Shown piece by piece: positions 16,591 to 23,964 of a DNA stretch of 64,000 nt. Within the stretch, counting starts at the first letter, position 1. Each line of letters opens with the position of its first letter. This DNA is from Nitrosarchaeum sp. GTDB taxonomy: Archaea > Thermoproteota > Nitrososphaeria > Nitrososphaerales > Nitrosopumilaceae. The notes under the pieces were generated by a model that saw only the letters and a list, made by a program, of their open reading frames with translations, was not told the origin of the DNA and did no database searches. Position numbers and translations under genes: made by a program. The stretch lies in assembly GCA_003569705.1 (NCBI GenBank), contig BGOU01000003.1, positions 62,001 through 126,000 on the forward strand. The letters run 5' to 3'.

Positions 16591-17754
16591 TTATACACTT
16601 TGGAATATGTGGACAGCGCAACTAGCTCCAGTCGCACCAAAGTTATGAGTTAAACCAATTTTTGCATCTTTAACAGTTCGTGCTCCAGCTCTACCAGTTA
16701 GTTGATCAAATACTTCTACTACTTGTCCAACACCTGTAGCTCCAATTGGATGTCCTTTTGATTTAAGACCACCTGAGGGATTAATTGAAATATCTGAATT
16801 TAATTTTGTTCTACCTTCACGAACAGCTTGAACTCCTTTTCCTTTTTCAAAGAATCCTAAATCTTCAGTATCAACAATTTCTGCAATTGTAAAACAATCA
16901 TGTACTTCTGCAAAATCAATATCTTTTGCAGTTATTCCTGCCATTTTGTAAGCATTTTCAGCTGCAATCTTCGTACTTGGAATTGTGGTCATGTGTTCAC
17001 GGCCTTGTAATGCAGCAGGTGAACCACCTCTACCAGAACCAATAACTTCAATGTAATTATTACCATTTTCTTTTGCAAATTTTTCAGAGCAAAGAATTAC
17101 AGAACTTGCACCATCAGAGAAAGGACAACAATCATAAAGTTTTAGTGGACTTGCAACAACTGCTGAATTCATTACATCGTCAATTGTGATCTTTTTTTGC
17201 AAATGAGCTTTTGGATTTAAAAGTCCATTTTCATGATTCTTTACTGCAACTCTAGCAAAGTCTTCTTCTGTTGCATTAAATTCTGTCAAGTATGCTCTTG
17301 CCATTGATGCAAACAATCCAGGAAATGATGCACCAGCTTGTCCTTCATAGAAAAAGTCTGAGCAATATGAAAAGTAAGTTGTTGTCCATTCTGTTCCAGT
17401 ATGAGTTACTTTTTCAACTCCTGTCACTACAAGACAATCATAAAAACCGGCTGCAACATTTGCAAATGCTTCTCTAAATGCTACGGAGCCACTTCCACAA
17501 GCTGACTCTATTGATAATGATGGTTTATCTGAAATTCCCAAGTTGCTCATCAAGACAGGTCCAAGATGTACCTGTTTGTCAGCAACTCCGAAAACGTTTG
17601 AAATGTATCCTGCTTTGATATCTTTAGGATCAATTCCTGCACTTTCTATAGCAGCAACAGATGCCTGAGTAGTAATATCGGCTATACTATCGGCTAATTT
17701 TCCATATTTCGTACTACCAGCACCAAGAACACAGACCTTTTCCACTAATGTCAC
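16591..17754 (-). CDS. Thiolase (acetyl-CoA C-acetyltransferase / SCP2-type)
   Basis: A 387-residue thiolase with the nucleophile C86 in SIESACGSGS, the HDCFTIAE segment, the GHPIGATGVGQ catalytic His motif and a second Cys near the C-terminus in GASCAVH. It should condense or cleave acetoacetyl-CoA, serving either mevalonate lipid synthesis with its DUF35 partner or the last step of the 3-hydroxypropionate/4-hydroxybutyrate cycle. Sequence alone does not separate these roles. Confidence 0.9.
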   Translation of the reverse strand: MTLVEKVCVLGAGSTKYGKLADSIADITTQASVAAIESAGIDPKDIKAGYISNVFGVADKQVHLGPVLMSNLGISDKPSLSIESACGSGSVAFREAFANVAAGFYDCLVVTGVEKVTHTGTEWTTTYFSYCSDFFYEGQAGASFPGLFASMARAYLTEFNATEEDFARVAVKNHENGLLNPKAHLQKKITIDDVMNSAVVASPLKLYDCCPFSDGASSVILCSEKFAKENGNNYIEVIGSGRGGSPAALQGREHMTTIPSTKIAAENAYKMAGITAKDIDFAEVHDCFTIAEIVDTEDLGFFEKGKGVQAVREGRTKLNSDISINPSGGLKSKGHPIGATGVGQVVEVFDQLTGRAGARTVKDAKIGLTHNFGATGASCAVHIFQSV

Positions 17755-17801
17755 TGACCAGATTCCCTATAAAAATTGTTTTAGTAAATTCATTACGAAA
17801 A

Positions 17802-18260
17802 ATGCCCTCAAAGAAAATAGATCAAATTGTACAAGTAAAAATAGCAAGACATGTTGTAAAAGCTACAAAGTCAAAAATAGACATTTTCAAAAAAGAGATC
17901 ATACAATATTTGGACACTAATGGATACTTGTCTTGGTCATCAAAAGAGAGAAAATATATGATTCTTGGGACAAATTCTCCAAAAAATGGACTAGTAGAAT
18001 GTCCAGAATGCAGATTAGGTCAATTGATGGTAATTAGATCCAGAACTACTAGAAAGAGATTCATGGGTTGTTCCAATTTTTATGGTGGATGTAAGGCATC
18101 ATCGCCACTTTTACAAAAAGCAAAACTTAGAGCAATAAAGATGTCATGTGATGTATGTAAGTGGCCAATGATAATTTTTCGTTATTCAAGAAAGCAGAAA
18201 TGGACAAAACAGTGTTCCAATTTTAATTGTGACAGTAGAAAGCCTAAGCCTTCAAAGTAG
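17802..18260 (+). CDS. Topoisomerase-type zinc-finger protein
   Basis: A 152-residue basic protein. Residues about 65-150 contain two zinc fingers of the kind found at the C-terminus of bacterial topoisomerase I: CPECRLGQL...GCSNFYGGC, then CDVC...CSNFNC. The N-terminal 60 residues are Lys-rich and helical. The ATG at 17802 is preferred because an in-frame upstream start would overlap the divergent thiolase gene. It is a predicted stand-alone nucleic-acid-binding module. Its 3' end overlaps the convergent nitrilase gene by 17 bp. Confidence 0.75.
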   Translation: MPSKKIDQIVQVKIARHVVKATKSKIDIFKKEIIQYLDTNGYLSWSSKERKYMILGTNSPKNGLVECPECRLGQLMVIRSRTTRKRFMGCSNFYGGCKASSPLLQKAKLRAIKMSCDVCKWPMIIFRYSRKQKWTKQCSNFNCDSRKPKPSK

Positions 18261-19050
18261 GATAGATATCAGTTCGTCTATTTTTCAGCAATGGTAAAAC
18301 TTTACGAATTTGTTTTACATTTTTTAATTCAATGTTAACATAACCAATTCCTTGTTTCTTTTTCATGTCAAGTAAAATTTTTCCATAAGGATCAACTACA
18401 ATACTTCTTCCACAGTAAATATTTCCCACTTGATCTGGTGCTATTACATAACAACCATTTTCAATTGCTCTTGTTGTGTTAATTGTCATCCAATGTTCTT
18501 CTTTCATGTTACCTTTGACCCATGCTGATGGTGCAATTAAAACTTCAGAACCTGCAGCAGCTAATGATCTTGACATCTCTGGAAATCTTAAATCATAACA
18601 AATCATCATTCCTATTTTTCCAATTGAAGTCTTTACAGGTTTTGTAATTTTTGATCCTTGTACCATTTTATCTGATTCTCTGAATCCCAAGGCATCATAA
18701 AGATGAATTTTTCTATATGTTGAGATGACTTTACCTGATTTATCAATGACAAATGAAGTATCATAGACTCGATTTTTTTTTGTACTTTTTTCATAAAATG
18801 AACCTACAACTTGGATGTGATTTTCTTTAGCTGCTTTTGCAATAGTGTTTACAAAATTTCCATTAATTGTTTCAGCCAGCTTTGCAAGTTGTTTTGATGT
18901 TTGTGATGAATTTGTATAAAACATCATAAATTCTGGAAATGCAACCAGTGTTGCTTTTTTTTCTGCTGCTTTTGTAATATAGTTAATAATTTTTTTTAGA
19001 TTAATTTCTTTATCAATAGAAGCCTTGAATTGTACAACTGCAACTTTCAT
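18244..19050 (-). CDS. Nitrilase-superfamily carbon-nitrogen hydrolase
   Basis: A 268-residue member of the nitrilase superfamily. The Glu-Lys-Cys catalytic triad is visible in AFPEFMMF, YRKIHLYD and ICYDLRFPE. MKVAVVQFKAS is the usual N-terminus, so the ATG at 19050 is the likely start. The sequence resembles the Nit1/Nit2 omega-amidase and deaminated-glutathione amidase branch, which repairs side products of metabolism. It overlaps the 3' end of the convergent zinc-finger gene by 17 bp. Confidence 0.87.
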   Translation of the reverse strand: MKVAVVQFKASIDKEINLKKIINYITKAAEKKATLVAFPEFMMFYTNSSQTSKQLAKLAETINGNFVNTIAKAAKENHIQVVGSFYEKSTKKNRVYDTSFVIDKSGKVISTYRKIHLYDALGFRESDKMVQGSKITKPVKTSIGKIGMMICYDLRFPEMSRSLAAAGSEVLIAPSAWVKGNMKEEHWMTINTTRAIENGCYVIAPDQVGNIYCGRSIVVDPYGKILLDMKKKQGIGYVNIELKNVKQIRKVLPLLKNRRTDIYPTLKA

Positions 19051-19172
19051 AAAATTTGTAATTATAAATGAGAATAAAAGGATAAAGCAGTACAAATACA
19101 AAATGTATCACTTTGTTATTATGTAAATTGGTTGTAAGTTGGATAACCGACTAATCTATGTATCTACCCTAT

Positions 19173-19203
19173 GATTGGAAGGGAATTATTCCAATCTTTT
19201 TTT
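19173..19203 (+). terminator. Hairpin plus T-tract, plus-strand terminator-like
   Basis: GATTGGAA, an 8-nt loop, and TTCCAATC form a perfect 8-bp stem immediately followed by seven Ts on the plus strand. No plus-strand protein gene ends here, so it may end a short non-coding transcript starting between about 19080 and 19120. A second hairpin, GTTGG-ATAA-CCGAC, lies shortly upstream. Confidence 0.4.
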
Positions 19204-19211
19204 AAAAAAAA

Positions 19212-19388
19212 TTAAAGTTGGTTTCCTGCTAGAAACCAATTTTCTTTTGGATTATCCTCAAAAACTACAATGACATGAGTTTCTTTTGTTTTAAGAATCT
19301 CTACTGCTGATTTTGTGATTGCTTTTGCATATTCGTCTTTTTGTTGTTGAGTTCTTCCTGGGTACATTGATACTGTAATCAACGGCAT
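19212..19388 (-). CDS. 4-oxalocrotonate tautomerase family protein
   Basis: A 58-residue ORF beginning MPLITVSMYPGRTQQQK. The Pro directly after the initiator Met is the catalytic base of the tautomerase superfamily. The rest fits a beta-alpha-beta monomer (QQQKDEYAKAITKSAVEIL, then HVIVVFEDN) of normal family length; these enzymes work as hexamers. The substrate is unknown. It is encoded just downstream of the rhomboid protease gene on the same strand. Confidence 0.87.
   Translation of the reverse strand: MPLITVSMYPGRTQQQKDEYAKAITKSAVEILKTKETHVIVVFEDNPKENWFLAGNQL
19218..19248 (+). terminator. Second hairpin plus T-rich tail inside the tautomerase gene
   Basis: TTGGTTTC, the loop CTGCTA and GAAACCAA form a perfect 8-bp stem followed by TTTTCTTTT on the plus strand. 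It overlaps the last codons of the minus-strand tautomerase. With the hairpin at 19173 it makes two plus-strand terminator-like structures within 75 bp. It may instead stabilise the 3' end of the minus-strand mRNA. Confidence 0.3.
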
Positions 19389-19433
19389 GAATAGTCTGGA
19401 AAAGTTTCATTGATTTATTCTTTAGAGTGATGA

Positions 19434-20207
19434 CTAGTCAGATCTATATCCATATCTTGTTCCATAAGTAAATTCAGAGCTGTGTGTTTTCTTGTATAGA
19501 TAACCAGTAGCAAGCCCCACTGCAAATCCACCAATATGAGCAAGATATGCAACTCCACCTCCTGCAATACCAAATCCTCCTATGAAAAATGGAAGTAAAT
19601 TTTGGAAGACAAGCCAAAATGGTAAGAACCATCTTGCTTGAATATGCATCATTCTCATAAAGAATCCCATCATCATGGCAGTCTGAATTTTAGCTCTTGG
19701 AAAAATTACAAGATATGCGCCAAGTACTCCAGATATTGCACCAGATGCACCTACTGCAGGAATCACACTTGATGTATCGCCAAGTATGTGGACCAATCCG
19801 GAGGTTATTCCCCACATTAGATAAATTGCCAGATATTTTATTTTTCCAAATTTCAGTTCAATGTTGTCGCCAAATATCCACAAAAACAACATGTTACCAC
19901 CAAGATGCATTGCACCACCATGTAAGAAAACAGAGCTTAGAAGAGAGAGGTATGGTGCATCAGGGCATGCAACTTGTAGTGGACCTTTACCAAAATCTAT
20001 GTTAGATACTGTTCCACCAGCAACACAATTTGGTACTGCACCCCAATTATAAAATAAATTATATGCACTGTCATTTGTAAATTCTATAAATTGTCCAGTA
20101 TATGCAACTTCGATAAAAAATACTAAAACATTAATTGCAATTAGTGCATAAGTTATAATTGGTTTGTATCCCGGAGGATGTGGATTTTCATCTCGTAATG
20201 GTAGCAT
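19434..20207 (-). CDS. Rhomboid intramembrane serine protease
   Basis: A 257-residue, six-helix integral membrane protease. The catalytic Ser is S155 in GASGAISG, the partner is H224 in AHIGGFAVG, and HLGGN at 101-105 supplies the oxyanion-side His and Asn. A large extracytoplasmic loop between helices 1 and 2 carries C61 and C81, possibly disulfide-linked. These proteases cleave substrates within the membrane; the target here is unknown. Confidence 0.93.
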   Translation of the reverse strand: MLPLRDENPHPPGYKPIITYALIAINVLVFFIEVAYTGQFIEFTNDSAYNLFYNWGAVPNCVAGGTVSNIDFGKGPLQVACPDAPYLSLLSSVFLHGGAMHLGGNMLFLWIFGDNIELKFGKIKYLAIYLMWGITSGLVHILGDTSSVIPAVGASGAISGVLGAYLVIFPRAKIQTAMMMGFFMRMMHIQARWFLPFWLVFQNLLPFFIGGFGIAGGGVAYLAHIGGFAVGLATGYLYKKTHSSEFTYGTRYGYRSD

Positions 20208-20256
20208 TAGATATTAAGATTCATCAAAGTTTGTATAATAAGATTTATCAAATTAA

Positions 20257-21546
20257 TTAAATTGTAATTATTTTTCTTTTAACAAGATTTTCAATCATAC
20301 TTAGAAAATCATCATCTGAAATTTTATCTTCAGACCACCAACCAGCAGTTGTTTTGATCCATACTGGAAGTTTCCAATTTGATTTGGCAGTTAGTTCATT
20401 TGACGGTACTACAACAATTCCTTTTTCAAACAAGAAATTTATCCCTTCAAGAAATTCTGAATCAGGTATTTGATCTGTAGACCACCAATTTGCATTTGTT
20501 TTTATCCATTGTGGAATTTTGGAGATTTCAGGAGGTAAGCCTTTTTCAAAACCAGTAATCTTTAGAATTCCTTGTGACGTTGGCCCTACAGTAAATGCAA
20601 CATGCCAAAATTTATTCTCATCGATACTTTGAATAAATTTTACAGGTTTATCGTTTAGAGTTACATTAAATTTTTCTTTACCTGAAATTTGTGGAAATTC
20701 AAAGTTTGCATAAGTTTCAAGTGGATAACTATTGTATCCGCGTATTGTAAGAGTTGTTCCTTCTTCATTGAATTTAGCGGCAGAATACCACGCACCTGAA
20801 TCATATCTAAAATCAAAATCACCTCCATTTTTCTTTGTAGTAACAGGAACAACAGTGGTATCTACGGGTGCAAAGCAACTGTAGAAAGAGATGTGATCAG
20901 TTATTGAAGGATCAGGATACATTGAAAACTCTAGAATTTGACCAGGCTCTATTTTGTCAATATATTCAATATTATGAACAACATCAAGTACTGTTCCATT
21001 ACCATGAGCTATTGCAAGAATTTTTGGGTTGAAGATGGTTTGGTTTCCATTATTATGTATTCTACCTGTAACATGACCGTCATCATGTTTGATTAATGTT
21101 TTATCATAAAGGACTTCAATGGATATTGGATCTTTTTTTGTTTTTACAAATTTGAGCTCAGGTGCTAACAAGATAGGAGCATTTCCTGTAACTTCAGGAA
21201 ATTTTGTCTTAAATGGAATATCTGTTTTTGATGGAATTGGAACATGTGATATTATCTTAGTAAATGTATTTCCTCCATCAATTACAGAAATTGATATGGT
21301 TGGAATCACTGCATAATCATTTTGGTTTTTTACATTACCTCCAACTGTATATACACCCTCATAATCAAAATATCCGATATATTCTTGAGGTGGTATGAAA
21401 ACCTCAGCAAATGCAAATTGAGAAATTAGTAATGAAGCAAATATAATTCCAATTAGAAGAAATGTTATTTTTGATTGTAATAGACTAGATAGTATCTTTG
21501 AATCTAAATGTTGATTTTTCAAATCTATTTGGTGTATAGTCCTCAA
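20257..21546 (-). CDS. Secreted protein with two C-terminal WIK-WW repeats
   Basis: A 429-residue protein with an N-terminal membrane/signal segment (about 28-48), a beta-rich ectodomain, and two copies of a roughly 40-residue helical module at the C-terminus (IPQWIKTNANWW and LPVWIKTTAGWW, each followed by an acidic I-D-F--I--L segment). The same module ends the proteins at 21621 and 23965. The start is a TTG at 21546 and is uncertain. The function is unknown; it is probably a cell-surface protein. Confidence 0.7.
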   Translation of the reverse strand: MRTIHQIDLKNQHLDSKILSSLLQSKITFLLIGIIFASLLISQFAFAEVFIPPQEYIGYFDYEGVYTVGGNVKNQNDYAVIPTISISVIDGGNTFTKIISHVPIPSKTDIPFKTKFPEVTGNAPILLAPELKFVKTKKDPISIEVLYDKTLIKHDDGHVTGRIHNNGNQTIFNPKILAIAHGNGTVLDVVHNIEYIDKIEPGQILEFSMYPDPSITDHISFYSCFAPVDTTVVPVTTKKNGGDFDFRYDSGAWYSAAKFNEEGTTLTIRGYNSYPLETYANFEFPQISGKEKFNVTLNDKPVKFIQSIDENKFWHVAFTVGPTSQGILKITGFEKGLPPEISKIPQWIKTNANWWSTDQIPDSEFLEGINFLFEKGIVVVPSNELTAKSNWKLPVWIKTTAGWWSEDKISDDDFLSMIENLVKRKIITI

Positions 21547-21620
21547 TTAATTGATCTGTTATTTCTCTTGTTTTAGTAGAATATGTATTTTATAGATTTG
21601 AGCAGACTAAATGTTTGAGA

Positions 21621-23186
21621 CTAGACATGAAGAATTCTATTTTGTATCAAGTATTGTATACCTTGAACAAATGTTTCATCATCAATCTGCCCATCTGACC
21701 ACCACTTTGCATTATTTTTAATCCAGGATGGAATTTCGTTTGCTTTTGTGCCTGTATCTTGAGAAGTTGGTGGAATCTTCATTATTTTTTCTTTAATTAA
21801 ATATTGAATTCCCTGTACAAATGAACTATCATCAATCTGCCCACCCCACCAGGATGCATTGTTTCGTATCCATTTGGGTATTGAAATATCATTATTTTCA
21901 TGTGTTATGTTATTAATTATAATTGGAATAGATGTTTTTGCAAGATCATTATCTCCAAGGTTTAGAAAATTCAGATGTACAATTCCAGTTACATCATCAG
22001 GTATTGTAAATTCTGCTGTGTTATGTTTTTCTTTAGAATCGCTACTTAGTCCACTTTTTTCAAAAATTATTTTATTGTTTTGAGTAACTGAAAAATCATA
22101 ATTCACTGCTATCGGTCTATTTTTTAGAAAAATATCAGTAACATCAAAATAGATTGTTGCTTTGGAATTTGATTGTAAATTTTCGGGTTCCCAAGACACA
22201 AGAACTCGAAATTGTCCATTTTCAGTTACTGAACTTAATTGAATGTTATCTGAATTTGGCTTGATAAGAAAATTCATTCCTTTTTGATTTGTATCATGTT
22301 TGTAAACATTCCATAATTCTTTTTGACTAATAATAAAATGGACTGCTCTTCCATCAGAAAAAAAATCATCAATTGTGGAAATATCATCAGATAATTTTAT
22401 TCCATTTACATATATAGAAAATCCAGATACTAGCAGATCACCAAATGTCTTTGGAATTACTAATTCTTCATGTACTACGGATGTTTGATTAATATTATTT
22501 ACACTCCATTCAAAAGGCATTGAAAAAGTGATTTCTTTGGATTCAATGTCATATTGAAAGTTCTTTATTTCATCATAATATGTAACAACATTAATTATTT
22601 GAGAGCCAAAAATAGGATGCTTAATTTCATGTTTAGATGTTTGTGCAATTGAAATTCCGGCATTAAAAGTCAATGCTACATCTAATTTCTTTGAATAACC
22701 ATCAGCTGCAAGTATACGTATATCAAACTTGTATAGTCCCCCCTCACTTAGTTTTGGACCCTTTACATTTATCACTCTATTTTCTAATCCAAGTAACGAA
22801 CCAAAGAAATCTTGTTTGTTTTCTTCTTGAATTTGAATTGTATCAGTGTTTTCAGATATAAAATTAAAGATCATTATACCATTATGACTTTGAAATTCTT
22901 TTTCAAAAAGAAATTGTTCACCACGACTAGATTTTATCAAAAATGTGACATCTCTAAGTGTAATTTTTGAATCAAAATCAATCAACGAAATAGTTATTTG
23001 TTGTTCATTGTTTTTATCTGGATTATTTGGAGATGATGAAACTTCTAAACTTACTTGTTTTCCATATAGGTCAACAGGTGGAAATATTTCACTTCCTACA
23101 CCATGACCATAAACATTTACAACTGTTAGTGGAAGAATGATAGAAATTGATAGTAAAATTAGTAGATGTAAAAATTTTCGCCCCAA
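21621..23186 (-). CDS. Secreted beta-sandwich protein with two C-terminal WIK-WW repeats
   Basis: A 521-residue protein with an N-terminal signal peptide (hydrophobic 5-22, ending VYGHG). The ectodomain shares landmarks with the proteins at 23965 and 34856: GGLYKFDIRI, YYDEIKNFQYD, FSMPFEW and VHEEL. The C-terminus holds two repeats (IPKWIRNNASWW and IPSWIKNNAKWW, each followed by FVQGIQYLI). It starts at a TTG. It is a probable surface protein of unknown function and part of a paralogous family in this window. Confidence 0.72.
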   Translation of the reverse strand: MGRKFLHLLILLSISIILPLTVVNVYGHGVGSEIFPPVDLYGKQVSLEVSSSPNNPDKNNEQQITISLIDFDSKITLRDVTFLIKSSRGEQFLFEKEFQSHNGIMIFNFISENTDTIQIQEENKQDFFGSLLGLENRVINVKGPKLSEGGLYKFDIRILAADGYSKKLDVALTFNAGISIAQTSKHEIKHPIFGSQIINVVTYYDEIKNFQYDIESKEITFSMPFEWSVNNINQTSVVHEELVIPKTFGDLLVSGFSIYVNGIKLSDDISTIDDFFSDGRAVHFIISQKELWNVYKHDTNQKGMNFLIKPNSDNIQLSSVTENGQFRVLVSWEPENLQSNSKATIYFDVTDIFLKNRPIAVNYDFSVTQNNKIIFEKSGLSSDSKEKHNTAEFTIPDDVTGIVHLNFLNLGDNDLAKTSIPIIINNITHENNDISIPKWIRNNASWWGGQIDDSSFVQGIQYLIKEKIMKIPPTSQDTGTKANEIPSWIKNNAKWWSDGQIDDETFVQGIQYLIQNRILHV

Positions 23187-23270
23187 ATCTTCCTTTGTTT
23201 CCTGATTGTCTATTTAAAAATCTAGATTAAATTATTCTCAAATATTCTTTATTTGAATTAAAATAAATGA

Positions 23271-23663
23271 TTAGGGATGCATCATGTGACCAGTCATGTT
23301 TGAACCCATCATTGTACCGTTCATCAAATTCATCATGTATTGCATCATTTGTGGATTATTTCTCATCATATCAGACATTTTTTGCATATGTTGAGGATCA
23401 TTCATCATGGTATTATGAAATTGATTCATTAATTGAGGATCATTCATCATGGTATTCATCCAACTATTCACATATGCCGAATTACTCATCATGGTATTAT
23501 GCCATTGATTCATGAATTGAGGATCATTCATCATTTGTTGCATTTGTTGTGTATTCATCATATGTTGAGGTTGTTGTGTAGATTGTAATACACCATAACC
23601 AATACCAATACCAGCAAAAAAGACTCCTATAGTTACACCAATCCAGATATATTGATTTACCAT
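23271..23663 (-). CDS. Membrane-anchored methionine-rich protein
   Basis: A 130-residue protein with one N-terminal membrane helix (about 5-24), then an extracytoplasmic tail extremely rich in Met, Asn, Gln and His and arranged in degenerate repeats of the form NTMMNDPQLMNQFH. Met/His-rich periplasmic tails often bind Cu(I) or Ag(I). Copper delivery to cupredoxins or ammonia monooxygenase is plausible, since copper-protein genes lie 4-6 kb away, but it is not proven. Repeated DNA (GGATCATTCATCATGGTATT) suggests internal duplication. Confidence 0.7.
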   Translation of the reverse strand: MVNQYIWIGVTIGVFFAGIGIGYGVLQSTQQPQHMMNTQQMQQMMNDPQFMNQWHNTMMSNSAYVNSWMNTMMNDPQLMNQFHNTMMNDPQHMQKMSDMMRNNPQMMQYMMNLMNGTMMGSNMTGHMMHP

Positions 23664-23730
23664 GAAAAATTTACAGATATTTTATGTATTAACATACAAG
23701 TTGTTTCTCAATGTTGAGAGTAAATAACAG

Positions 23731-23937
23731 TCAAGTCCACTTACTTGGATCTTTTTTCCAAATTTGCTTGCCATCAACAGTTACTTGATCTTTTTCTTCA
23801 AAGACAGTATGCCATTTTCCATTGTGAGGAAAAATTTTATTCATTTCTTCTACTTTTTTGTTAGTTGGTGCTTTGTTCATTAAAGCTCCCCATCTCATGT
23901 TAGGTACCTTTGGAAGAATATCATTAATGTCTTTCAT
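23731..23937 (-). CDS. Conserved-looking 68-residue hypothetical protein
   Basis: A small soluble protein (MKDINDILPKVPNMRWGALM...) rich in Lys and Trp, with no signal peptide, membrane helix or Cys. It is codirectional with the Met-rich and repeat-protein genes and lies 27 bp from the end of the gene at 23965. I do not recognise its family. Balanced composition and snug placement support a real gene. Confidence 0.55.
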   Translation of the reverse strand: MKDINDILPKVPNMRWGALMNKAPTNKKVEEMNKIFPHNGKWHTVFEEKDQVTVDGKQIWKKDPSKWT

Positions 23938-23964
23938 ATTTTATCACTTTAGAGATTACTAAAA

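Noticed and set aside
16590-16640. Longer DUF35 protein starting at 16640
   Set aside because: The extra residues overlap the thiolase C-terminus in another frame, and the conserved family start is MSIKEQ at 16589.
23390-23545. Repeated GGATCATTCATCATGGTATT units resembling a CRISPR or satellite array
   Set aside because: The units are degenerate, not evenly spaced, and lie in frame inside the Met-rich protein gene, where they encode the peptide repeats.
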